Source: Auriscalpium vulgare (taxonomy: Eukaryota; Basidiomycota; Agaricomycetes; Russulales; Auriscalpiaceae). Taken from it: 64,000 nucleotides of DNA. The position numbers and the translations under genes were made by a program. Shown one piece after another: positions 31,126-42,407 of the stretch. Below the pieces are notes generated by a model, which saw nothing but the letters and a program-made list of their open reading frames with translations, had not been told where the DNA came from and searched no databases. The stretch lies in the NCBI GenBank assembly GCA_019915015.1, contig JAHBBC010000053.1:1-64000 (forward strand), read 5' to 3'. The first letter of the stretch is position 1; each line of letters starts with the position of its first letter.

Positions 31126-32239
31126 ACTATAGCATTGCCTGTCCCCACACCCCGCAAGTTAGTCCACCTGTGTATGTCCCACAACGAAGCTGATGACAGA
31201 CCGCTCAAGAGAGCAGGTTGTGCCCCGTAGGGCTATGCTTTCATCTCCATTTGCCTACTAGCTGGTACACTACAGTATCTACACACTATCCAGCACATTA
31301 TATCTCTACAAGTACTGTATCCCCCATGGAATCAAGATCCAGCAATATGTTCTCCAAAGCACAAATCAGTCAGTCCAGCACAAGCAATCACACAACACCG
31401 GTTGAGATATACGCGGCCCTCGCCTCATCTCCCCATGCCCGCGCCCTGCCGCTCCTTCCTCTTCGGTCGCGTGGGCCAAATCAAAAAGTCTCTTACAATT
31501 AATATTTTACCACTTCGACTGCCATATATCTATACTCTCCCGTTATAAATGGTCTACAACACGATGAGAAGGTACATACACATAGAGAATGTCTCATGAG
31601 TCATAGGGTTATGTTTCCTCTGATTTGGTAAGGGGAATGCTTAGTTTTTGCTGAATACATTCTCGGAATGGTTTCACTTTGAGCATCAATAGTACCGTTC
31701 TCATTATATTTGTATCTTAAGAGGGAAGCAGTAATGCACCAAATTTTTTATGTAAGCAACACATCAACGTGCCTCACTATGTCTCGTCACATCATTTTGT
31801 CGTGTTTACTTACCCTCCCTTTCTTTCCTCGTATCCTTTCTGCAAAGCTGGTGCTGGACCACTATGGGACACTATAGGAAGGGCCTATCGCACCATCAAA
31901 AGGCCTCTCAGGCGGCTGCTACAACTGCTAGCCTGGCAGCCTGGGGCAGTGCCACTTCTGACGCTCATAATTCCCATTGGAACTCTCCATCACATCACTC
32001 CCTTTCCCAACGGGAAATAGCTGCCCTTCTGAAGAACCCCTGAACGTTTGCAGAGAGCTACAAGGCGCACTTTTACAGTGCAAACAAGCAGACAGCCCGA
32101 ATCACGCAAAACTTCAAGAGGCCCTTGATCCCCTTGAGCGGCTGCAAGCTCCTTCCTTCTCACTCATATCCACCATCTCTGCCTGTCCTATCCCAATCCC
32201 CACCAATACTCCCTCTATCATTGACAAAAGACTATGACT
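31126..32239. other. No assignable gene; right copy of the outer direct repeat at 31474-31530
   Basis: AAATCAAAAAGTCTCTTA and following ATATATCTATA boxes at 31474-31530 match 24558-24615. From about 31890 on, plus-strand fragments (SQREIAALLKNP-stop-TFAESYKAHF) may be the N-terminal region of the next gene. Confidence 0.45.
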
Positions 32240-34025
32240 CGGAGGACATCTCAAAGGCTTGAGCCGAGATCGCGCGAGTCAAGAAGCACAGGCACGCATT
32301 GCGTGTGTGCGTCTCCCGGCTGAAGATCAGCAAAATGCACGCGGACCAGAGCCTGCGCAAATACAAGAAGCGGTGTGATCATCCTTTGGAACACACATTC
32401 CGCTTCAAGGAGAATGGCAGAGTCATCTCGCGGTCCGTGAGCTCAGCAGTCTCTGTGTCCCTCACGCAAAAATCATGCAGACGGCCCGCACTGTGTTGCG
32501 CACAGCGGGCATTTCTATTGATGGACACATTGATCAGCACAGCATCCGGTGCATCGTGCTGGAGGGCTATATCATATCTGTCCTGCAGGTGGTGGATTGT
32601 ATACACAAGTCCGCAAGTGAGTTCACAGTCATGTTGTACATCTACAAAGCTGACAGATCATACATTCAGGCTGGACGGAGAGTTGCAGATAGCACTAGTC
32701 ACAACATATTGAGCACTGCACGCTGAGTGCGCAATTACACGGCATCTGTCGACACTCCCGACATCCTTTTTCTTGGTGTCCGTGCTACGCCCAGCTAAAC
32801 TAGCGAGGCCCAGCTCAAGTTTGCTCACTGCTGTTCGAGTTTCTTGCAACATACAACAAGACATGTCTCAGCTGCGCCAATCCCATGGCCCTTGATGACG
32901 TTCTCACAAAGCTTACTGGCTGGGGCAGTGACCACGCTGAGGACCAGAAGAAGTTCTTCCGTCTTGTTCGGGAGTGGAAGTGGTCTGTCGATTGCAAGTG
33001 TCGTGGCAAGCAGAGCCTCCATTCTGCGGCAGAGTCTTCATCTAACATTATTGTGCCTCATCTTCAAGCTGTTGATACCAAGATCACCTCACTTGGTGGG
33101 CCGGCAGTGGGACTCTCTTCTGGCCGCAGAGCGGGAAGCTGTGTAGGAGAACTTCCTCCATGACATGCGTCGCACTCTTAGTGAGGCTGTGTTCAATGTG
33201 CTGCCGGATGAGGAGAAGCGATGTGCCGATCTCTTTGTCTGGATGGGTTGTGCGATGCACAAGGAGCTCAATTTCGTCAAGGGAAGACTGTGATGAAGGC
33301 ATACTGGACAACGGTCGAGGACCGGTTCTTTCCATGAATCGTGACAACACTGAGGTGGCTGCGATGGTGTCATCCGATGCCGCGGGACAGTCCGATGCAA
33401 GAAAGCGGGCGCATGCAGTGTCTGAGGGTGGTGGAGTCAAGCTTACATCGCTTGCCGGTTTGGTGTTCAATCATCATGATGACAAGAAAGGCCAGCAGGA
33501 CACCTTCCGCATATTCTTTGAGCATGCCCTTGGCTTCGTCGTCCACTTCCCCGAGACACTTGCTTCCAGACGCATTGCACCGCCGCATGTGAGCTCCTTA
33601 TCCATCTTTCCCTTTACATCCAGTTTCTTAAGATCATGTGTGACAAAAAGGACAAGCACAACTTCAACAACATGGAGAATAATATCTATAAAGGCCTCAC
33701 CGATATCCCCACCATCACCGAGCTTGCTGTTGTTGCCCTCTACTCCCAGGCCATCAGTCATCCCTACATGCGTGTTGTTCGAGGTCCTTACGGAAAGGAG
33801 AATGCACTGACACTTGGAGCTTTCCACTACAAGGTCATCAAGCATTGTGAGGCCATCATTTCATTATAAACCCAGATCTGCTTCTCACTCCCGATGCATC
33901 TCACACTACCGATTCACTTGATGGAAAGCTTTGGGAGCATCTGAAAGCCATTTACGCTGTACACCACCTCATGCTCGCCCTTCTCCACGTCCGTGACGCT
34001 CTGTTGCATTACAATTACTCTTAAT
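32240..34025 (+). pseudogene. Unclassified transposon-linked protein family, copy 1, degenerate
   Basis: Pieces in order: HADQSLRKYKKRCDHPLEHT, RTAGISIDGHIDQHSIRC with EGYIISVLQVVDCI, CANPMALDDVLTKLTGWGSD, EEKRCADLFVWMGCAMHKEL, SEGGGVKLTSLAGLVFNHHD, KKGQQDTFRIFFEHALGFVV, then after an apparent intron FLKIMCDKKDKHNFNNMENN, DIPTITELAVVALYSQAISH, NPDLLLTPDASHTTDSLDG and AIYAVHHLMLALLHVRDAL. Several shifts and stops separate them. The same order, with the missing C-terminus, is seen on the minus strand at 49829-51425. I recall close relatives as large, repeated, uncharacterised proteins of Agaricomycetes. No catalytic motif is evident. The copy is truncated at about 34010, where the shared repeat tail begins. 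Confidence 0.65.
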
Positions 34026-34225
34026 CATTTTTTTCTCTAACCAGTCAGGTCAAAATGTTGTGTTTGCATTGTTATCAAAGGAAATTATATCCCACAGTCA
34101 AGTCGCGTCGTTGCTCCTGCTTAATTCAGTGATACCCCAGTACTTGGCTTATCCATATACATCCCACGGATAGCATGTGTGACACTTATGTGTTTGCAAA
34201 GCCTTGTTTCTTATTATTTTCAGAC
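34013..34225 (+). repeat. Dispersed repeat tail
   Basis: 34013-34102 matches the minus strand at 1495-1590; 34103-34225 matches 20377-20500. Together they show one tail of about 210 bp of which the other two sites hold different halves. Confidence 0.75.
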
Positions 34226-34329
34226 AGACCATCTCATCTGTCCGATTCAAATTAGATGTGATATGAGGTCCTTTTGTGGGCAGACGAAAGTCACCCAGGA
34301 GTGCGGGCCAGCCCTGGCCATGAACTTCA

Positions 34330-34654
34330 TGTTGAAGTGGGTGCTGTTGAAGTGGGTGCTGTTGAAGTGGGTGCTCTGTGCCCACTCCTGCGAGTGCCAG
34401 AGGCTAAGTTCCCACGGTCTCGGAAATCTCCGGATATTGCCTTATACTGCAGGGGGACGACTTTACTGCTCTTTAGTCGTTTACATCCCCCTGCAGGTAT
34501 GTCTCCGTCTTATGTCCTCAATACTAGTTGTTTACATCCCCCTGCAGGTATGTCTCCGTCTTATGTCCTCAATACTAGTCGTTTACATCCCCCTGCAGCC
34601 CCTAGAGCTGCTTGAGGACTTGTGGGCAGCTGCCAGAAGCAACTGATATTAACA
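34330..34654 (+). repeat. LTR of copia element A (325 bp)
   Basis: TGTTGAAGTGGG...TTAACA. Longer than the 213-246 bp LTRs of B and C because the GTTGAAGTGGGTGCT start is triplicated and a 51-bp unit with CCCCCTGCAGGTATGTC is present in extra copies (34479-34600). Left flank CTTCA; no right flank remains. Confidence 0.92.
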
Positions 34655-34673
34655 GATTATGGGCCCTGAGCTC
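34655..34673 (+). other. Primer-binding site, half-tRNA type
   Basis: GATTATGGGCCCTGAGCTC follows the LTR (GGTTATGGG in copies B and C). It is complementary to the anticodon region of initiator tRNA-Met, as in Drosophila copia, which primes from a cleaved half-tRNA. Confidence 0.6.
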
Positions 34674-35301
34674 TAACCCACAATCTTCGACTCATACCTC
34701 GCCTCCCTCGCATTCGATCCACACGCAAATTGGCACGGTCACAGAGACTCCTACCCTCGTCCCACTCACCAATTACCGTGCGAATCCATCGAGAACTGCG
34801 CTCCCAACAGCTCACACGAGTATTTTCGCCCCTTTATCAACATTAACGCACCCTGGGCGCGTTTCGCAACCGTTCCGTGCTCAAATTCGTACACGGGTCG
34901 CTCCCCAGGCCATCTACCCGCACGCGAAGTTTGGTGGAGATTCGGTCCTTCGTTCGTCTGCAACGAGCTCGTCTTCATTGCCTCCTATCACTCACTGCTG
35001 CATCGCACCACTCGAAGGCTCGTTGCTCCACAACCCCTACTCAGACCCCCTCGCCGTCTCGCACACATCGTCTAGGCCCTGCCTACCACCTCCTGCCAAG
35101 TTATACGCATCCGTTCGCCGCCGTTCGGCCTCAGCGACATCATCTTCATTCCTCTCCCACTGCTGCTCGCCTGATCGTCCTATCGTTCGGGTCGTTGCTC
35201 CACAACCGCTGCTCGGATCACCTCACCGCTTCGCATACACATCCTACACCCCGTCCGCCGCCTCCGTGCTAATTCATAGCCCCGCTATTGCCTCTCTCAT
35301 C
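34674..35301 (+). other. Copia leader (untranslated) region
   Basis: From the primer-binding site to the gag ATG at 35302; nearly the same sequence precedes gag in copy C (44206-44829). Its open frames are shared shadows. Confidence 0.7.
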
Positions 35302-36919
35302 ATGAAGGACAGTCCTGACATCACCAAGCTCGGGGAGGACAACTACATCACCTGGAACTCCGAGATGGCTGCCTGGTTCCGCACCAAGGGCTTCTGGCTT
35401 CTCGTCAAGGGCAAGGAGGTTATGCCCTTGTCGGGCGGACGCCGCTGTGCAGCTCAAGTGGAAGGAGAAGGCCTCGAAAGCGGCCGGCTCGCTCTTCCTT
35501 GCTGTCTCTCCTGCGCAGCGCACCATCTTTGGAGGAGAGGAGGACAACCCGGTCGTCATGTGGAACCGTCTCGATGTATTCTACGTCACCAAGTGTCCCA
35601 TCGGTTGCTTCAACGCCTACGACGATCTCTTCTCCATTCGCAAGGAGGAGAACGAGACACTCTCTGCTCTCACCACTCGCATCGAGGCCGCCGCGCTGCG
35701 CTGCAAGAACCTGCGTCCGAAGATCTTCACTATCGAGGAGCTCGACGCAGAGCTCGTCTGCATGGCCATGATCCGTGCACTTCCCTCCGAGTTCCAGTCA
35801 TTCCGCTCTGCCCTACTCCCACTCGACTCTCTTGATGTCTCGTCGCTTCGCGAGGCGTTCCAGAACGAGGAGATTGGCAGCAAGTGTCGTGCAGAGGACG
35901 AGGCAAAGGCTGCTGCTGCTGCAGCTGCGCAGGTCGCACTCGCTGCTGCCCAGGCGACTGCTGCTGCTCAAGTCGCTGCTGCTGCTCAAGTCACTGCTGC
36001 TGCGAAAGCGGCACAGCAGAAGGCCTCCCAGGATGCGAGGCAGCGTTCTCAGTGCACGTACTGCAAGAAGCAAGGACATGTCGTTGCCGGCTGCTCCAAG
36101 CGCATCGCCGATGATTCTGGTCTGCTCCCACCAAAGCCGTCTGCGAACGCAGCCTCTGCGTCTCCTGCGGTCGAGTCCGCTGGCACCGCTACTAGTGCAA
36201 GTCCTGACCCCTCTAATCCCTTTGCGCCTCTCCAATCCGACGCTAACTTTGACCGGAATGCAGACACTGGGGCCACGTCTCATATGACGCCCCATCGGCA
36301 CTGGCTGCGCAACTACACCCCTCTCCGCCTTCCCATTCGACTCGCCGATCACACGTGCGTCTACTCTGCGGGAGTTGGGACAGTAGTGTTCAATCCAGTC
36401 GTTGGGGGGAAACCAAAGCGGGCGGTCGAGTTCACTAGAGTCCTTCATGTCCCTGCGCTTCGAAACAATCTACTCTCTGTCCTCTTTCTATCGGTCCAAC
36501 GCGGGTTCAGGATCACGATTGAGGGCACGCAGTTTGCGTTCTCGCACTCCGGGGAGGTGCTGTTCACTGCTCGCGTTGACAATTCCAACACCGCATTTTT
36601 GGAAGGCACTACAGAGCCCATTTCGTTCCAGGCTCTCGTCTCAAAGTCAACTCCTCGAGATCTGTGACTTTGGCATCAACGCTTCGCCCACGCTTCGCAT
36701 GACGCGATACGACAGATTCTTTGTAACCGGCTCGTGTCGGGGATTATGCTTGACTCAGACGCGAAGCCGGATCCTATCTGCGAGCCGTGCTTGGCCGGCG
36801 AGATGCACGCCAATCCCTTCCCTTCGTCGATGCACAGAGCGAGCGCGTGCTCCACTCCATCTCATTCACTCGAACGTCCATGGTCCTGTCGTCGAGGCAC
36901 CTAGGGGAAGGTACTTATA
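35302..36919 (+). pseudogene. Ty1/copia Gag-protease-pre-integrase, frameshifted and truncated
   Basis: Starts MKDSPDITKLGEDNYITWNS, typical of copia Gag. A slip near 35435 moves to another frame (KWKEKASKAAGSLFLAVSPA, MWNRLDVFYVTKCPIGC, EENETLSALTTRIEA), ending in a zinc knuckle CTYCKKQGHVVAGC (CX2CX4HX4C, about 36055-36096). Then the copia protease active site ADTGATSHM (about 36262) and HVPALRNNLLSV. After a stop at 36665 the pre-integrase region reads LWHQRFAHASHD, then CEPCLAGEMHANPFPS and HSNVHGPVVEAPRGR. The integrase core, RT and RNase H are missing. Confidence 0.9.
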
Positions 36920-36970
36920 CTGAGGAACGGAATGTGCAACCGATTTGACGGGAGGATAGCAGATAGTCAG

Positions 36971-37821
36971 ATCAGAGATATTTAAGCATATGGAGAGAGA
37001 TGTTGTACATGTTCTATCAAGATGCTCGCCGGTTGCCCACCCGCTGCCCGAACGACAGCGACACCTGGAGGGCGCGGCCGTTGACGTCGACTCCATTGCA
37101 GGCCTTGCATCTTCTTCGCAGCTTGCATTCCTTGATATCACCCGCAGGTGACCATCCTCCACACCAGCCATAGGAGTGCACCTGGTCTGCATAATTCTGG
37201 AAATAGTCCTTGATATGACACGAAAGGTACGGTCTTCGGTGGTCCAGCAGTAAAAGAAAGATCAGAGATATTTAAGCATATGGAGAGAGATGTTGTACAT
37301 GTTCTATCAAGATGCTCGCCGGTTGCCCACCCGCTGCCCGAACGACAGCGACACCTGGAGGGCGCGGCCGTTGACGTCGACTCCATTGCAGGCCTTGCAT
37401 CTTCTTCGCAGCTTGCATTCCTTGATATCACCCGCAGGTGACCATCCTCCACACCAGCCATAGGAGTGCACCTGGTCTGCATAATTCTGGAAATAGTCCT
37501 TGATATGACACGAAAGGTACGGTCTTCGGTGGTCCAGCAGTAAAAGAAAGATCAGAGATATTTAAGCATATGGAGAGAGATGTTGTACATGTTCTATCAA
37601 GATGCTCGCCGGTTGCCCACCCGCTGCCCGAACGACAGCGACACCTGGAGGGCGCGGCCGTTAACGTCGACTCCATTGCAGGCCTTGCATCTTCTTCGCA
37701 GCTTGCATTCCTTGATATCACCCGCAGGTGACCATCCTCCACACCAGCCATAGGAGTGCACCTGGTCTGCATAATTCTGGAAATAGTCCTTGATATGACA
37801 CGAAAGGTACGGTCTTCAGTG
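36971..37821. repeat. 290-bp tandem repeat, 2.9 copies
   Basis: Units begin ATCAGAGATATTTAAGCATA at 36971, 37261 and 37551, exactly 290 bp apart. One difference seen: GTTGACGTCG becomes GTTAACGTCG in unit 3. The array starts 50 bp after the broken end of copia A. Because 290 is not a multiple of 3, the minus-strand frames inside (MQTRCTPMAGVEDG...) end in each unit. Confidence 0.97.
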
Positions 37822-38822
37822 GGGCCTGTGTTCCAATCATTTGATTTAAATCTCATATGTTATCTGTGCTTTGCCTATCATGAATCAGTCAGTTGATGGG
37901 CAAAGGGGGGCTCCTTGAGGAACTCTCATTGAGGAATTGAGGAATTTAAGATTCAGATGTGGATTTATATTCATGGGGATGGGGAACAGCATGCGATATC
38001 TTTTGAAGATTTACTGAGAGTTGGGTGGTCGTATGTCCGTATCCTCCCCAGGGGCGAGGAATATGTAGCCTAACTGGTAGAGCTTACAGGATGCACAATT
38101 TGTGTCAGTGCTGTAGATTTGTTTGTCCAGAAGGAAACCTATATTAACAGTGCAGATGGATGCAATCACAGTGTGTCAAATGCCTTTGTTGAGGTATATT
38201 ACCGCGTAGCATCTTCTGAGAGCCCAGTTCAAGTCATTTTCTGACATGTTTTGATTAGGCGGCACGCTTTGATTAGAGCTTTGTCTGCTAATGGAACTTG
38301 ATGGATAGAAGTCAAAGGGGTAGATCGTGGGTGCTTGCATGGCGATGGGGGGCAGACACGGAAGGAAGGTGGGGGCACGGAGGTTGGCAGCAGTCCTGTG
38401 GGAAAGTGTCGATGACGCAGTGATCAGAGGCAGAGCCTGAGAAATGGCAGTCGGCAATGCCTGCTAGAGATTGCCGTACGGAACAAGTCATGTAGGCCCA
38501 AGCGCAAACGTGCATCTGCAACAGTACATGCGTTGAGAAGTTGAGCATACCGTGTTCAGTTGAGTGCAGGCTGGTGACCTGTTCTGATGACACCGATGCA
38601 AGGCGCTATTGAGATGAGGGTTATCATATGCTGAACAGCCAACCTACTGACAAAAGCTGGACAGGCAGTTCAAGGCTGGTGTGAGTTTGTCCGCAGGCTC
38701 GTTGTGCAGAGGCACTTACCACTTGCATCGTGCAACTAAGGTCCCTCAATGGGAAAACAGCGCCGATGGCGTGCTGCTTAGCGCCCGCAAGATGGAACTT
38801 GTAGGCGCTGGCTGACAAAAAA
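37822..38822. other. No assignable gene
   Basis: Only short frames. A tRNA-like A box (TAGCCTAACTGG, about 38067) has no B box or acceptor stem behind it. Confidence 0.5.
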
Positions 38823-39210
38823 ATGTCTGATCTTGACCTTGACCACGTCTTGAAGCCTAGCAACACACCCAAGGCAGCGCAGTCCCAAAAAAAGCAGAGC
38901 ACGGCGGCGGTGGGCAAGGTATGTAGCAATATTCTGTACAGCTGGTCGGGCAGGCATCTCAGAAAAAGGCCCACGTCGCAGCTGACGCATCACAGAAAGG
39001 CCCTTTGCCGCCGTCAAAGAGTGTGCAGGGCCGGCATCAAGGGTCACAAGCGGGCTCGCATGCACATCTGTTGCTGTTCAAGACAAGCATTGCTTGCTCA
39101 GTGTGTTATTGCATTGTGACTCCTCTAATTCCCGCGCAGGGCTCTCACCATTAATTAATGCAGTGAACAACAATGCGTTTGACAAGGAGTTCGGTGGGGG
39201 CTGGGAGTAG
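38823..39210 (+). CDS. Candidate small spliced gene, unknown function
   Basis: ATG 38823 gives MSDLDLDHVLKPSNTPKAAQ then SQKKQSTAAVGK, followed by GTATGTAG...TACAG (possible intron about 38919-38941) and LVGQASQKKAHVAADASQKG, PLPPSKSVQGRHQG. A possible further exon ends NAVNNNAFDKEFGGGWE-stop. Composition is Lys/Ser/Gln-rich with acidic N-terminus. Unrecognised; it could be a piece of a transposon-linked gene. The minus-strand frame 38624-38974 is its shadow. Confidence 0.35.
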
Positions 39211-39596
39211 GCAGGATGTCTTTCTAGGCTAGCGAGCCCGCGCAACAATTGGTAAGCTTTGGCATCAATGATGTCACTGATGCCAAGCAGGAAGCTTTGC
39301 AGGCTAGGCCTCTGGACCCACGGATGCACTGCTATCTGCTGGATCTTCTTCGGCACCTCCTTGTCCTTTTCCCGCGCCCCCTCCACGTCGCACATCCTGC
39401 CGCTTTTCTTTTCCCTCATCCAGACCGCTGCGCCGTCTGTCGAGATCCTCATTCGAGTTCCCTCTCCATCTGTCAAAGCAATGGTCGATTCTCTCCAGAC
39501 AAGAGCGACTTTCCGAAAAGGCAACTCTCCGACAAGGCAACTCTTTGACAAGGCAACTCTCCCTCCATCTCTCAAACATCGTCCGGAGCACCAAGC
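39211..39596. other. No assignable gene
   Basis: Includes a 16-bp unit GACAAGGCAACTCTCC in three imperfect copies at about 39518-39562. Confidence 0.5.
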
Positions 39597-39842
39597 TGTT
39601 GAGATCAGTTGCTTCTGGCAGCTGCCCACAAGTCCTCAAGCAGCTCTAGGGGCTGCAGGGGGATGTAAACGACTGGTATTGAGGACATAAGACGAGGAGA
39701 CATACCTGCAGGGGGATGTAAACAACTAAAGAGCAGTAAAGTCGTCCCCCTGCAGTATAAGGCAATATCCGGAGATTTCCGAGACCGTGGGAACTTAGCC
39801 TCTGGCACTCGCAGGAGTGGGCACAGAGCACCCACTTCAACA
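39597..39842 (-). repeat. 3' LTR of copia B (246 bp)
   Basis: Minus-strand TGTTGAAGTGGGTGCTCTGT to TGATCTCAACA, one copy of the 51-bp unit fewer than in A. Confidence 0.92.
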
Positions 39843-39856
39843 CTCCCCCCTGATCC
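39843..39856 (-). promoter_or_regulatory. Polypurine tract of copia B
   Basis: Minus-strand GGATCAGGGGGGAG directly before the 3' LTR; identical in copy C (48375-48388). Confidence 0.85.
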
Positions 39857-39873
39857 AGCCCATCTCCACATCT

Positions 39874-41842
39874 CTACAGCTCTAACCCCATCATCCTCCG
39901 AGTCACCTCAACCTTGTCACGAGACAGAGGCTTGGTCAACACATTCGCAGGCATCTCCGCAGTTGGAATGAACTTTGGAGTGAGCAGCCCCTTCTGCACA
40001 TTGTCCCGAAGCCAGAAGAAGCGCAGGTCCATATGCTTCATGCGACCATGATGCTCCGGGTTCTTGGACACACTGAAAGCCGACTGATTATCCATGTGGA
40101 TCACAGAAGGCTTATCCAGCTTGTACCCAAACTCCGAGAGCAGGTTGCGCATCCAGAGCACCTCCTTGCCGGCGTCAAACACAGCAATGTACTCTGCCTC
40201 GGTCGTAGAGCTTGCAACAAGGGATTGAAGCTTAGAGCTCCAGGAAACCACTCCTGTCCCAATGCGCAGCATATAACCAGAGGTGGACCGCCCGCCATCG
40301 GGCTCGCCAGCGTGGTCCGCATCAGAGAACGTCTCAAAGAGCTCGTCCGAGTCTGAAGGGCCGTACACCAACTTCATGTCCTTGGTCCCCTGCAGATAGC
40401 GGAACAGGTGCTGAACCGCCTTCCAGTGCTGAGGACCCGGGTTCGAGACGAACCGACAAAGCACAGAAGCAGCAAAGGCAATGTCCGGGCGAGTAGCCTG
40501 AGCAAGGAAGAGTATAGAGCCAACAGCGCTCCCATAGGGCACGCGCTGCATGTAGGCACGCTCCTCCTCGCTCGTGGGCCCCATGTCTGCCGTGAGGCGA
40601 AGACCGGGCACCATAGGCGTCGTCACCGGCTTGCAGTCGCTGTGGTTGTAGCGCTCGAGCAGGTCAACAACGTACTGGCGCTGGGAGAGCATGATGCGTC
40701 GCTTGGGACGATCCCGAGTGATATGGATGCCCAGCAGGAAGTTGGTCTCCCCCAGATCGCGCAGCTTGAAGTGAAGACGCAGCTCGTCGACTAGCTGGTC
40801 GAGGATAGAGGCGTTGTTTGAGGCGAGTGTGCCGTCATCGACAAAGACAGGCAGGATGACGCGGATCTCCCCATGGGGAACACGTAGATGCTCGCATCCG
40901 AGTAGATGCAGACAAAGCCCATCTTGTCGCATAGGATGCCTGCCAGCTTGATCTTCCACGCACGAGCCGCCTGCTTCAGCCCATAAATGGACTTGTTCAG
41001 GAGACAGACTGTGCCGGGTGGACCGCGCTCGAAGCCCTCAGGCTGCTTCATGTAGACGACTTCATCCAAATCACCGTTCAGGAATGCGTGGGAGATGTCA
41101 ATGGAGCGCAGATGGAGGTCCTCGATCGCAGCAAGAGCAATGACAACGCGGATGGCCTGGAACTTGGCCGTAGGAGCAAAGGTCTCGAAGAACTCGAAGC
41201 CAGGACGCTGACTGTAGCCCTTGGCGACGAGTCGAGCCTTGTAGCGCTCGATCGAGCCGTCTGCATTGCGCTTGATCTTGTAGACCCAGCGACAGCCGAT
41301 TGCAAACGCGCCCTCGGGCAGCGGAACTAGAGTCCATGTCCCGTTGGCGATCTGCGCATCGTACTCCTCCTGCGACGCAGCCATCCAGAACGGCGCGTCT
41401 GAGCGCTGCATGGCCTCCTTGTAGCTCATCGGCTCGCCCTGCGCAGAGAAGAAGGCGTGCTCGAGCGGCGCGTGGACGAGGTAGAGGCCTTGCGCAAAGG
41501 CAATGGAGTCAATGGCGTCCTCTGCCTCATCGATGACGTCGAGTGGATCGTCTTCCTCCCCAGAGGACTCGATGACAGGAGCAGGCTCGCGCATTTTGGC
41601 TTTGGCAGGAATAGGCGTAGCCTTCCACCACTCGCCCGGTCTGCAATGATTCCTGGAGCTGCGACGAACAGGCTCAGCTGCAGCAGGCGAGCGCGTTCGC
41701 TTGCGACCGCGTTTGCTCGGACCAGGAGCAGGCGGCGGCAAAGGCGACGGTGCAGGCGGCGAAGGCGTATGGACCTCTGGCGATGGTGAGCGCGACGGAG
41801 CGGGAGACGCAAGATCCGGCTCAGAACGCGGCGCTGAAGGGT
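39874..41842 (-). pseudogene. Ty1/copia Pol C-terminal half (RT and RNase H), one frameshift
   Basis: From 41842: Ser/Pro-rich linker (PSPEVHTPSPPAPSPLPPPA), then RT: GTWTLVPLPEGAFAIGCRWV, KARLVAKGYSQRPG, SIDISHAFLNGDLDEVVYM (catalytic Asp) and SIYGLKQAARAWK. A one-base loss in CCCC near 40880 shifts the frame; it resumes GEIRVILPVFVDDGTLA (catalytic DD), LRDLGETNFLLGIH and TRPDIAFAASVL. RNase H follows with DNQSAFSVSKNPEHHGRMKH, LPFFWL-like helix and PANVLTKPLSRDK, stop at 39874. All in copia order. Apart from the shift this half is open. Confidence 0.92.
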
Positions 41843-42384
41843 GATCCGAGCAGCGGTTGTGGAGCAACGACCCGAACGATAGGACGATCAGGCGAGCAGC
41901 AGTGGGAGAGGAATGAAGATGATGTCGCTGAGGCCGAACGGCGGCGAACGGATGCGTATAACTTGGCAGGAGGTGGTAGGCAGGGCCTAGACGATGTGTG
42001 CGAGACGGCGAGGGGGTCCGAGTGGGGGTTGTGGAGCAACGAGCCTTCGAGTGGTGCGATGCAGCAGTGAGTGATAGGAGGCAATGAAGACGAGCTCGTT
42101 GCAGACGAACGAAGGACCGAATCTCCACCAAACTTCGCGTGCGGGTAGATGGCCTGGGGACCGACCCGTGTACGAATTCGAGCACGGAACGGTTGTGAAA
42201 CGCGCCCGGGGTGCGTTAATGTTGATAAAGGGGCTAAAATACTCGTGTGAGCCGTTGGGAGCGCAGTTCTCGATGGATTCGCACGGTACTTGGTGAGTGG
42301 GATGAGGGTAGGAGTCTCTGTGACCGTGCCAATTTGCGTGTGGATCGAATGCGAGGGAGGCGAGGTATGAGTCGAAGATTGTGG
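41843..42384 (-). other. Copia leader fused in frame to the RT half
   Basis: The leader, equal to 34674-35228 of copy A, joins the RT linker at about 41842 (GATCAC / TTCAGCGCCG). The join leaves an uninterrupted frame from 42185 to the shift near 40880. This is the scar of a deletion that removed gag, protease and integrase. Confidence 0.75.
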
Positions 42385-42407
42385 GTTAGAGCTCAGGGCC
42401 CATAACC
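42385..42407 (-). other. Primer-binding site of copia B
   Basis: Minus-strand GGTTATGGGCCCTGAGCTC next to the LTR; complementary to the anticodon arm of initiator tRNA-Met except one position. Confidence 0.6.

Larger units (their letters stand above)
34330..36919 (+). mobile_element. Ty1/copia element A, 5' part only
   Basis: 5' LTR, primer-binding site, leader, gag, protease and the start of the pre-integrase domain, ending abruptly after VEAPRGRYL at 36919. No RT and no 3' LTR. The LTR matches those of copies B and C. Confidence 0.92.

Noticed and set aside
34612..35835. 407-residue plus-strand frame across the copia A leader and gag
   Set aside because: It joins untranslated leader to an out-of-frame reading of gag; the true gag starts at 35302.
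36971..37821. CRISPR-like array
   Set aside because: Contiguous 290-bp units without spacers in a eukaryotic genome; simple tandem repeat.
37428..37856. 142-residue minus-strand frame in the tandem array
   Set aside because: Runs across two 290-bp units in shifting phase; no conserved product.
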